A stretch of DNA of 64,000 bases from RUG369 sp050949645 (GTDB taxonomy: Bacteria; Planctomycetota; Planctomycetia; Pirellulales; Thermoguttaceae), in contig JBMNGC010000001.1 of assembly GCA_050949645.1 (NCBI GenBank), forward strand, positions 186,001-250,000, in the 5' to 3' direction. The position numbers were made by a program, and so were the translations under genes. How positions within the stretch are numbered: the stretch's first letter is position 1; each line of letters starts with the position of its first letter. The notes beneath the pieces were generated by a model. The model ran no database searches. It was given only the letters and a program-made list of their open reading frames with translations, and was not told the DNA's origin. Positions 44,444 to 54,900 of the stretch are shown one piece after another.

Positions 44444-47400
44444 ATGAAATTACCGCGCCGTCCATCCTTCGTCGCGTCCAATAACTCGATTCGTCTTACG
44501 CGCAAAAAGCTTAACGGGGTTCGCACCGTCGACCGTGAGCCATTGCGTCGGCGACTCAATCAGCTTGATCGCGAGTTCACGCGACTCGCGCAGCTTAATG
44601 CCAAGGTACAAGACGGAAGCGCGGCAAAGTCAGTTTCTTTCGACGACTGGGAATTGAAGCTCCAAAAGCTTGTCGACGATTGCGACGCGTCGATCGCGCA
44701 TGTCAAGAAGCGCCGCGCCGCGTTTCCAAAGATTAGGTATGACTCTGAGTTACCCGTCGTCGAGCGACGCGAAGAGATTAAAAAGCTTATACGCGACAAC
44801 CAGGTTGTGATCGTTTGCGGCGAGACGGGGAGCGGTAAATCGACGCAGCTTCCTAAAATTTGCATGGAGCTCGGACTCGGCGCGTGTGGAATGATCGGTC
44901 ATACTCAGCCGCGGCGCATCGCTGCGCGATCGATCGCGCAACGCATCGCCGACGAACTCCACACCCCGCTCGGTCAAGGCGTCGGCTATAAAATTCGCTT
45001 TACAGACGAGACGTCTGAAAACACGTTCGTCAAACTCATGACGGACGGAATTCTTCTCGCGGAGACGCAGTCCGATAGGCATTTCGATCGCTACGAAGTC
45101 GTGATCATCGACGAAGCTCATGAACGTTCGCTCAATATAGACTTTCTCCTTGGGATGCTCAAACGCGTTCTGAAAAATCGCCGCGATTTGAAGGTGATCG
45201 TAACCTCAGCGACGATTGACGCGCAACGTTTCGCCGACTATTTTGCCGGCCCAAAGGGACCGGCGCCGATCGTTGAGGTTTCCGGCCGAACCTACCCGAT
45301 TGAGGTTCTCTACCGTCCTATCGACGAGGTTGCCGAACGTCGTGCAGCGGCTTCTGGCGAGTCGGGGAAAGGGGCGTCGAAAGCGCGTGAGTTTGACGAC
45401 GACGACGCGTACGAGGCGACGCTCGTCGACGCAATCCATGAGGTTGCGCGGCATGGACGCGGCGATATTCTTGTCTTCATGCCAACGGCACGCGATATCT
45501 CTGAGACCGCGAAACTCTTGCGCAACATTTCCATCCCCGGCGACGACGCGGCGCGTAAGACGAGCGTGCTGCCTCTCTACTCGCGACTGCCCGCGGAGGA
45601 GCAGCGGAAGATTTTTGGCAAGGTTTCGCATCGCAAGATTGTCGTCGCCACAAACGTTGCGGAATCGTCGCTCACCGTGCCGGGGATCCGGTACGTGATC
45701 GATACGGGCACAGCGCGCATCAGCCGATATTCAGCGCAATCGATGACGCAGCGACTGCCTGTCGAACCGATTTCGCGTGCGAGCGCGGATCAGCGCGCCG
45801 GCCGCTGCGGACGCGTTGGACCGGGCGTGTGTTTGCGCCTCTATAGCCAGAAGGATTATGAATCGCGACCCCGTTATACGACTCCAGAGATTCAGCGCAC
45901 AAACCTCGCTTCGATTATTTTGCAGACAAAAGCGCTCCGACTTGGCGACGTCGAGCGCTTTCCCTTTATCGATCCGCCGCGGCGCGCCGCAATTAAAGAC
46001 GGGTATAAAACTCTTTTTGAACTTGGGGCGATCGACGAGAAACGCAGGCTTACCAAGATCGGTCAGACTCTCTCCAGGCTCCCCGTCGACCCGCGCATTG
46101 GCCGAATTCTCCTTGCCGCCGACGCCGAGGGCGCGTTGCGGGAAGTCCTGCCGATCGCCGCTGCGCTCGAAATTCAGGATCCTCGCGAACGTCCGCGCGA
46201 GAAGCAGGAGGCAGCCGACCTCAAGCACGCGCAGTTTCTCGACGAGAATTCCGATTTTCTTTCCTACCTTAAACTTTGGTATTTCTGGCAGGATCTTAAG
46301 ACAAAGACGACGAGAAGCCAGCTGCGTAAAGCATGTCGTCAGAATTTTCTTTCCTTTAACCGCATGCGCGAATGGTCCGACGTCTATCTCCAGCTTCATC
46401 GGACGCTCCGTTCGCTGAATATGCGCCTCAATACCCGAAGGGACGATTATAACGCGATCCACCGCGCGATTCTTACCGGGTTCCTTTTTGGAATCGCACA
46501 GAAATCGGACGTCAGCGCAGATTATCTTGGTACAAGCGGCGGCAAATTTCTTCTTTGGCCGGGCTCCGGCGTCAAGAAAAAGAAGTCGGCCTCTTCCGCC
46601 AATGGTTCGAACTCGAAAAAATCGTTCGCCAATAAGCCGAAACTTTCGGCTGCGTGGGTTGTCGCCGCCGAACGACTCGAGACGTCTCGTTCCTTCCTGC
46701 ATACCGTTGCAAAAATTAATCCCGCTTGGATCGAAGAAATCGGCGCCCATCTCCTTAAGCGAATCCTCAAAGAGCCTTTCTGGGACCGTGCGACTGGTTG
46801 CGTCCGCGCATACGAGCGCGCGACGCTCTACGGACTGACTGTCGTGCCGCGGCGGCGCATCAATTTCGGCCCTCTCGATCCAAAGACGTCGCGCAAGATT
46901 TTCATAAGCGAAGCGCTTGTGAATCGCGAGTTCGACTGCTCCCTTCCTTTTTTTGAGCATAATGGGAAGGTTGAAGAGGAAGCAAAACGCATCGGTAACA
47001 AACTGCGTCTTTATGATTTCGTCAGGGCTTTCGACGCAATCTACGACTTTTATGACGCGCGGATTCCGGCGGACGTCTATGACGCCGTTTCTCTCAAAAA
47101 ATGGCACAAATCTGCGTCTCAAGAGGAGCGACGAGCGCTCTTTGCCACGCTCGCTGATTTCTGCGCCGCCGAAGACCTCGATGAAGAAACGATCAAAAGT
47201 TATCCCGACGAGTTTGCGCTCGAGGGCGACGCCCGGCTCCCCCTTGAATATCGGTTCAACCCAGGAGAGGAGGACGACGGCGTGTCGATCGTCACTCCCG
47301 TTGAAGGTTTACGGCAGCTCGATTCGGGCAGACTCGGCTGGCTCGTGCCCGGGCTCCTTGAACAGCGAACGATTGCGCTTCTCAAAACGCTTCCAAAAGA

Positions 47401-48658
47401 AATTCGGCGCGAGTTAGTGCCGGTTCCTGAAACGGCGCGGGAGATCGTTAAAAAGCTTCAATATGGCGAGGGTTCTTTCGAGGAAACTCTTGCTCGAGAG
47501 GTGAGTCGCCGCGCCGGATTCGCCGTCTCGCCCGATGACTTTGACCAAGATCGCACGCCTCTTGAGTTGCGTTTCAACGTTCGAGTCGTCGACGAGTCTG
47601 GAAAACTTATCGCGGAGGGGCGCAAGCCGGAGGAGTTACGCAAAGAACTTGGGGTCGAAATATCACGGTCCCTTGAAACGATCTCTGATCCGAAATGGGT
47701 TCGCGACGGTCTGACCACATGGGATTTCGGAACGTTGCCGGAATCGGTTGTCGTTCGGCGCGGAGGTCTAGCGGTCTCCGCGTATCCCGCGCTGTGCGAC
47801 GCGCGATTCCTGACGTCGTCGACCGACGATATGCCGCAAAACGAACCGTCGAAGACGAAGGGTAAGGGCGGTCGAAGAGCGTCGTCGTCGCCGAGCGACT
47901 CTGGAGTCGCGTTACGTCTCTTCGATTCTCGCGACGAAGCGTTGCGCCAGACCAAGCTAGGGATTCAGCGGCTCTTTGAACTTGATAATCGCCGCGATCT
48001 GAGGACGCAGGCGCGTTGGCTTCCCAATGCGGAGCGACTGCGCGTTTACGCGAGCTCGTTGCCGGAGTTTGAATTCGATTCTGCGATTTCCGAGCTCATC
48101 GCCGCTTGCGCGCTTGATCTTGATATGCTCGATCTTCCGACAAATGAAGGCGAATATCGCAACGTCGTCGCCGCGGGACGCAAGCGCATCGGCGTCGCGG
48201 TTCAGAATCTGACCGGATGGCTGGGACGCTTTTTCGAATCATACCAGGAGGCGCGACTTGCGGTCGAAAAGCATCGCAACGGACCTGCTCGGACCGCTGC
48301 TAGCGACTGCGCCCAACAGCTTGATCGGCTTGTTGCGCCAAGATTTTATCTCACGACGCCCTGGCGTTGGCTCCAAGAATATCCTCGATTTTTCAAGGCG
48401 ATTCCGTTACGCATCGACAAATTCCTCAATGGCGGGGCGCGTACGGACGCAGAGTTTACTCGCGAGCTCGATGAATATTGGGAACGGTATGAAGAGGCGC
48501 ACGAAGACGCCGAGATTGCCGGAGTCTTTGATCCCGACCTCGAAGAATTCCGTTGGGGGCTCGAAGAATACCGCGTCTCCCTTTTTGCGCAGAAGTTGGG
48601 GACTTCCATTAAAATTTCTTCTGTAAGACTGGAAAAAATGTGGAGCAAGGTCGGTTAG
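44444..48658 (+). CDS. hrpA: HrpA-type DEAH-box RNA helicase
   Basis: The 1404-residue protein is an ATP-dependent RNA helicase of the DEAH/RHA group, HrpA subfamily, linked in E. coli to mRNA processing and rescue of stalled ribosomes (established knowledge). Motifs: Walker A CGETGSGKSTQLPK (about residue 125), DEAH in IIDEAHERSLNID (about 224), VTSATIDAQRF (about 255), and motif VI QRAGRCGRVGPG (about 449). The helicase-associated domain and the long HrpA-specific C-terminal DUF3418-type region follow. An insert rich in Lys/Ser (about residues 700-730) interrupts the middle. The start ATG 44444 has no visible ribosome binding site. A TTGTCC/GGACAA inverted pair at 44330-44349 upstream could be an operator, with low confidence. 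Confidence 0.94.
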   Translation: MKLPRRPSFVASNNSIRLTRKKLNGVRTVDREPLRRRLNQLDREFTRLAQLNAKVQDGSAAKSVSFDDWELKLQKLVDDCDASIAHVKKRRAAFPKIRYDSELPVVERREEIKKLIRDNQVVIVCGETGSGKSTQLPKICMELGLGACGMIGHTQPRRIAARSIAQRIADELHTPLGQGVGYKIRFTDETSENTFVKLMTDGILLAETQSDRHFDRYEVVIIDEAHERSLNIDFLLGMLKRVLKNRRDLKVIVTSATIDAQRFADYFAGPKGPAPIVEVSGRTYPIEVLYRPIDEVAERRAAASGESGKGASKAREFDDDDAYEATLVDAIHEVARHGRGDILVFMPTARDISETAKLLRNISIPGDDAARKTSVLPLYSRLPAEEQRKIFGKVSHRKIVVATNVAESSLTVPGIRYVIDTGTARISRYSAQSMTQRLPVEPISRASADQRAGRCGRVGPGVCLRLYSQKDYESRPRYTTPEIQRTNLASIILQTKALRLGDVERFPFIDPPRRAAIKDGYKTLFELGAIDEKRRLTKIGQTLSRLPVDPRIGRILLAADAEGALREVLPIAAALEIQDPRERPREKQEAADLKHAQFLDENSDFLSYLKLWYFWQDLKTKTTRSQLRKACRQNFLSFNRMREWSDVYLQLHRTLRSLNMRLNTRRDDYNAIHRAILTGFLFGIAQKSDVSADYLGTSGGKFLLWPGSGVKKKKSASSANGSNSKKSFANKPKLSAAWVVAAERLETSRSFLHTVAKINPAWIEEIGAHLLKRILKEPFWDRATGCVRAYERATLYGLTVVPRRRINFGPLDPKTSRKIFISEALVNREFDCSLPFFEHNGKVEEEAKRIGNKLRLYDFVRAFDAIYDFYDARIPADVYDAVSLKKWHKSASQEERRALFATLADFCAAEDLDEETIKSYPDEFALEGDARLPLEYRFNPGEEDDGVSIVTPVEGLRQLDSGRLGWLVPGLLEQRTIALLKTLPKEIRRELVPVPETAREIVKKLQYGEGSFEETLAREVSRRAGFAVSPDDFDQDRTPLELRFNVRVVDESGKLIAEGRKPEELRKELGVEISRSLETISDPKWVRDGLTTWDFGTLPESVVVRRGGLAVSAYPALCDARFLTSSTDDMPQNEPSKTKGKGGRRASSSPSDSGVALRLFDSRDEALRQTKLGIQRLFELDNRRDLRTQARWLPNAERLRVYASSLPEFEFDSAISELIAACALDLDMLDLPTNEGEYRNVVAAGRKRIGVAVQNLTGWLGRFFESYQEARLAVEKHRNGPARTAASDCAQQLDRLVAPRFYLTTPWRWLQEYPRFFKAIPLRIDKFLNGGARTDAEFTRELDEYWERYEEAHEDAEIAGVFDPDLEEFRWGLEEYRVSLFAQKLGTSIKISSVRLEKMWSKVG

Positions 48659-48971
48659 CTTGCTTTCTTTCTTTGGCTCCGCCGACACGCTGCCGACGGT
48701 CTGCCGGACGCGGCGTTAAGGGACGCTTGTCCTTAGAAAATTGGCCGTTCGACGCGGTTTTTCCATGAGGTCTCCGAACGCTGACGGCGACGATACTGAG
48801 GAAATTATGGCGGGGCGGTCGATTAGTCTCAGCGCTGGGCGTATAATTAACGTACGGAGGGCTGACTTATTCAGCGAGTATAATACCAGATAGCCGACGA
48901 CATACTAATTTGTTGTCTGGAGGAGTCGTCGCCGCCCGCTCTCAGCCCGCCTCGTTGAAGGAGATGAAAAA
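48659..48971. other. Intergenic region before the giant VWA protein
   Basis: This 313-bp gap contains two TATAAT sequences (48842-48847 and 48879-48884), neither with a clear -35 at the right distance. A good ribosome binding site, AAGGAG (48958-48963), lies 8 nt before the GTG at 48972. No gene or hairpin terminator for hrpA was seen. Confidence 0.5.
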
Positions 48972-51900
48972 GTGAGACAGGGTTATTTGCACATATGCGT
49001 GATTTTGGATGGATCCGCGTCGATGGCAAACCGTCGCGACAACGTTCTCCTCTCCCTTAATGCATTTCTGAATGAACCGCGCGTTACGGAGTGGTCGCGC
49101 GTTAAGGTCGACCTTTACCTCTTTGCCGAAACACTCAAGCTAACGCTGCACGCGGTCAGTCTCAACAGTCTTAGCGAAGAGTATCTCGACGCCATTTATC
49201 AATGCGAGGGCCCCTCCGCAATCAACGACGCATTCTGTACAGCGGTCGATTATCTTGGCGTCGATCTCGCGACTCTTCCGGAGAATGAACGCCCTGAACG
49301 CGTGCTTATCGCCGTTATAACCGACGGTCTCGATAATTGTAGCAGCTCGTCAAACCTCTTCGACCTCCGCGCAAGACTGGCCGCTCAAACCTACCTCTTT
49401 AACTGGCGGTTCGAATTCTTCTACGCCCAACCAGACCAACTCCAGGAACATTGCCTTGATGACGAATCTGCCGTTGACGTTATTGAGGAGAGAGCTCAGG
49501 AGGACGCCTCCGCGCCCCAAACCATTGACGCCAAACTCGCAGAAGACTACTCCGACCGCGTTGAGTCGCTCATTGACGACGGTCCCGGTCAAAGCGTCGC
49601 GACTGACGACCGCGAGCCCCCTCGATACACGCAGGACCCGGGCGTTTCGAATGTCGACCAACACATCGACGGGCAATTTATCGACAACGAGCCTTCTCTC
49701 TCAGCGGAAGTTCCGCTTGATAACGAGCTTTCCCATTCGGTCGATGGTGAAAGTCAGCCCGAATTTTCAGAACGCGTCGACGACCTTGGAAACATCGGCG
49801 CGACGCCGGAGACGTCGGTATCGACCGCGTCCCCTCGCAACGTTGACGACCGAGCTTTGCCGTCCGCAGATCTTCAGGAAAAAACAGTTGACAAGGCGTC
49901 CGACGAAGACGAAGCGTTAGAGCCCGAGAGCGTGGACGAAGAGATCGCAAATGAGAGCGTTGGCGATTCCAACGCCGTCGAATTCGAACTAACCGCCGAA
50001 ATGCCAGAAGCCGATTTGAAACCAGACGAGCCCAACGAAATCGAGTCAAAAATCGACGAGGGCGAGACGCCCAAGGCGGAACTGGAGTCTGCCCTAACGA
50101 AAGACGTCGAGGCTGAGTCTGACGCCTCTATGCCGTCCGAGACGCCGGATAAGCGCGACGCGCAACGCCAGTGCGGGTTTGTTGAGCGGAGCCTATTCCT
50201 GCTGACGCTCTCGTCGAGTCGTAGCCGACGCTCTAGCGGCGCCAATGTCGACGTGCTTGCCGGTTTTTCCTCTCCTGGAGACGAAACCGAAGACGTTTCG
50301 GATAAAGGCGAGCCAGAATTCCAGCGACTCTATGGATTCCTCAAGTCTCTTGTCGCGCGTGATCGCGAAGTTGTCAAGCTTCTTTTCGGACTTTGCGACG
50401 GTCGAGAATTGACGTACGCGGAGGTCGACAATCTCTTTCAGACGCCAGAAAACACAGCGCAGATTTGTGAAAACAAGGCGCTCGATACGCTTCTGCACAT
50501 GTTCTGTGAACGTCTTGAAGGAATCGATCCTTTCGATCTCAAGGTTGTGGCGGCTCTTCATGGGTTCAATGACGAGGAGCGGAGCTATGCGCCCCATGAA
50601 GTTGGCGAACGCCTTGGGTTGACCGCCTCGCGCGTCCAGAAAATTGAAACGGAGACGCTCGAAAGGTTACGATTGATTTTCTTTGAGTCGCTCGAGTCCC
50701 TTGATCCCTTCGAGCGCGAGGTCGTACGACTTTGCAACGGCCTCGACGGCGGACGAAACTACACATCCGAAGAAGTTTGCAACGCCTTAAATTCTGGCGG
50801 CGCCACGCTCGTGACCATCGAGGAAGTCGAACGTCTTAAGGCTAGAACTATCGCGGAACTTGAAGCTATTCCCGAAACGTCAGCGCCTTTTGAATTGGAA
50901 TCCAGCGCGGATGAGTCGGAGCATGCTCTCGAAAAGGTTGCGGATGAGGTCGGCGCAGACCAGATCATGGAGGAGGTGGAGGACGGAGAGTCGATCGCTC
51001 CGGTCGAATCAGAAAGTGAAGTTTCGGCCGACGATGAAATAGAAGCCGAGTTCGTCGCTTCAGAGGATTCAGAAGAGGACCTTTCGTCCGACGATGCGCT
51101 AGAGGTCGAATCTGACGTTCCAGAGGAGCCGGAAGATGACTCTTTGTCGGATGACGAACTAGAGGTCGATTCTGACGTTCCAGAGGAATCGGAAGATGAC
51201 TCGTTGTTGGACGACGAACTAGAGGTCGATTCTGTCGCTCCAGAGGAGTCTGAAGATGACTCTTCGTCGGACGACGAACTAGAGGCCGATTCTGTTGTTC
51301 CCGACGAGTTGGAAGAGGACGCTTTGTCCGTCGATGCAATGGAGATCGAATCTGACGATCTGGAGGAGTCTGAAGATGACTCTTCGTCGGATGACGAACT
51401 AGACGTTGATTCTTTCGCTCCAGACGAGTTGGAAGAGGACGCTTTGTCGGACGACGAACTAGAGGTCGATTCTGACGTTCTAGAGGAGTCTGAAGATGAC
51501 TCCTCGTCGGATGATGAACTAGAGGACGATTCTGTCGTTCCCGACGAGTTGGAAGAGGACGCTTTGTCCGTCGATGCAATGGAGGTCGATTCCGTCGTTC
51601 CAGAGGAGTCTGAAGATGACTCTTCGTCGGATGACGAACTAGACGTTGATTCTTTCGCTCCCGACGAGTTGGAAGATGACGCTTTGTCGGACGACGAACT
51701 AGAGGTCGATTCTGACGTTCCAGAGGAGTCGGAAGATGACGCTTTGTCGGATGATGAACTAGGGGACGATTCTGTCGTTTTCGACGAGCCGGAAGATGAC
51801 GCTTTGTCGGATGATGAACTTGAAGACGATTCTGTCGTTTTCGACGAGCCGGAAGATTACTCTTTGTCAGAGGATGAACTAGAGGTCGATTCTGTTGTCC

Positions 51901-54900
51901 TAGAGGAGCCGGAAGATGATTCTTTGTCAGAGGATGAACTAGACGTCGATTCTGTCGTTCCAGAGGAGTCGGAAGATGACTTTTTGTCGGAGGACGAACT
52001 AGAGGACGATTTTGTTGTTCCAGACGAGTCTGAAGATGACTCCTCGTCGGATGATGAACTAGAGGACGATTCTGTCGTTCCAGAGGAGCCGGAAGACGAC
52101 TCTTCGTCCGACGATGCGCTAGAGGACGATTCTGTCGTTCCAGAGGAGTCTGAAGATGACTCTTTGTCGGAGGATGAACTAGAGGACGATTCTGTTGTTC
52201 TAGAGGAGCCGGAAGAGGACTCTTCGTCGGACGATGAACTAGACGTCGATTCTGACGTTCTAGAGGAGCCGGAAGAAGACTCTTCGTCGGATGATGAACT
52301 AGAGGACGATTTTGTTGTTCCAGAGGAGTCTGAAGATGACTCCTCGCCGGATGATGAACTAGACGTCGATTCTGACGTTCTAGAGGAGCCGGAAGACGAC
52401 TCTTCGTCCGACGATGCGCTAGAGGACGATTCTGTCGTTCCAGAGGAGTCTGAAGATGACTCTTTGTCGGAGGATGAACTAGAGGACGATTCTGTTGTTC
52501 TAGAGGAGCCGGAAGAGGACTCTTCGTCGGACGATGAACTAGACGTCGATTCTGACGTTCTAGAGGGGGCGGAAGATGACTCTTCGTCGGATGATGAACT
52601 AGAGGACGATTTTGTTGTTCCAGAGGAGTCTGAAGATGACTCCTCGTCGGATGATGAACTAGACGTCGATTCTGTTGTTCTAGAGGAGCCGGAAGAGGAC
52701 TCTTCGTCGGACGATGAACTAGACGTCGATTCTGGCGTTCCAGAGGAGTCGGAAGACGACTCTTTGTCGGATGATGAACTAGACGTCGATTCTGACGTTC
52801 TAGAGGAGTCGGAAGATGACGCTTTGTCGGATGATGAACTAGGGGACGATTCTGTCGTTTTCGACGAGCCGGAAGATGACGCTTTGTCGGATGATGAACT
52901 TGAAGACGATTCTGTCGTTTTCGACGAGCCGGAAGATTACTCTTTGTCAGAGGATGAACTAGAGGTCGATTCTGTTGTCCTAGAGGAGCCGGAAGATGAT
53001 TCTTTGTCAGAGGATGAACTAGACGTCGATTCTGTCGTTCCAGAGGAGTCTGAAGATGACTTTTTGTCGGAGGACGAACTAGAGGACGATTTTGTTGTTC
53101 CAGACGAGTCTGAAGATGACTCCTCGTCGGATGATGAACTAGAGGACGATTCTGTCGTTCCAGAGGAGCCGGAAGACGACTCTTCGTCCGACGATGCGCT
53201 AGAGGACGATTCTGTCGTTCCAGAGGAGTCTGAAGATGACTCTTTGTCGGAGGATGAACTAGAGGACGATTCTGTTGTTCTAGAGGAGCCGGAAGAGGAC
53301 TCTTCGTCGGACGATGAACTAGACGTCGATTCTGACGTTCTAGAGGAGTCTGAAGATGACTCCTCGTCGGATGATGAACTAGAAGACGATTCTGTCGTTC
53401 CAGAGGAGTTGGAAGATGACGCTTTATCGGATAATGAACTAGAGGTCGAATCTGACGTTCTAGAGGAGTCGGAAGAAGACTCTTTGTCGGACGATGAACT
53501 AGACGTCGATTCTGTCGTTCCAGAGGAGTCGGAAGATGACTTTTTGTCGGAGGACGAACTAGAGGACGATTCTATTGTTCTAGAGGAGTCTGAAGATGAC
53601 TCCTCGTCGGAAGATGAACTAGAGGACGATTCTATTGTTCCAGACGAGTTGGAAGACGACTCTTTGTCGGAAGATGAACTAGAGGACGATTCTGTTGTTC
53701 CAGAGGAGCTGGAGGAGGACGCTTCATCCGTCGATGCAATGGAAGTTGAATCTGTCGCTCCAGAAGAGTTGGGAGAGGAATCTTCGCCGGGCGATGCAAT
53801 GGTCGCTGAGCCGGTTGCTTCAGATAAGTCGGAAGAGGAAATTTCGTCCGACGATGCGCTGGATTCTGATTCGGTTGCTTCGGGCGAATCGGCAACTGAA
53901 CCGGCGCCCGATGAAAAGCGGTCTCGCTATACTTTCCCCATGCCGAATCTCGGAGTTGGTCGTCCTCGAACGAAGGAAGAGACGCCAGCGGCGGCGCAGG
54001 CCAAGGAACAGCCGTCGTCGTCTGAGCCTACGCCCGAGACCCTCGATGAGTCGGAGCCGGTTGGCGAATCTGATTCTTCGATGGAGTCCGCGCCGACTAA
54101 GAGAGAGCCGCCGACGCGTCCGGTTTATTCCTTCTCTGGAATGAAGTCGGGGTTGCGCGCGCCGGCGACGCGTCGTGCTCCTGAGCGCGAAGCGCCTGTC
54201 TCCGAAACGTCTGAATCATCCGCGCCAGACGCGCATAAGATTCGCGAAGCTCACGAGACGAGCGAAGCGCCCGAAACTCGCGATACTCCGTCCGACGAAG
54301 AGTCGTCGCATCCGGTCAAGATCAATCCTTCGCGCGCGTCTTTCTCGATCGCTCAGCGTGCGCCGCTTGTCTTTGACGCTCATCGCTCGGACAAACCGGA
54401 GACCGCGGACGCGCCAGACGCCGAAGCGACCAAAACGGATTCAAACGCAGCGAACGATCGGGTCGACTCTAACTCTTCCCCGAGTTCGCCTGCGGAACCC
54501 TCTGATTCTCACGAGATTAGCGGGACCGAAGACGTCTCCGTCAAAGCTCCTGAGGTCGACGCAATTGGCGCCGTTAAGGATCGTCCGTATTCGAGGCCCG
54601 GGGCTGAGAAGCAGAACGAGAATATTTCTGAAGACGCCGCGAAGGAAGAGCTTACTCTTTCCAAGAAGGAGTTGTTCCGCGCGACCGGCGCCGACTCTAG
54701 CGAGGCTGATATCCAGATTGAACGGACAGATCAAGAGGTCGTCATTGAAACGATCGCTCCGCCGCTCCCCGCGCCGGAGTCCTCCGAGGACGAGCTCGCT
54801 GACGCCGAAGAGGAGACTGAAACGCCTCTTGAGCCCGAGCCGATACAGGTCCACAAACCGACCCCAGAAGAGCTTGATTTCATCGAGAGTTTTAATCGAA

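Noticed and set aside
45731..47122. 463-codon open frame on the minus strand
   Set aside because: It is antisense to hrpA, whose helicase motifs are unambiguous.
50965..51579. Long open frame antisense to the acidic repeat (His/Arg/Pro-rich)
   Set aside because: It is a by-product of the exact 60-bp period; the sense strand encodes the in-frame acidic repeat joined to clear VWA and sigma4-like domains.
51061..53880. Repeat array as a CRISPR locus
   Set aside because: Units are contiguous 60-bp coding repeats without unique spacers, inside an open frame; no cas genes are present.
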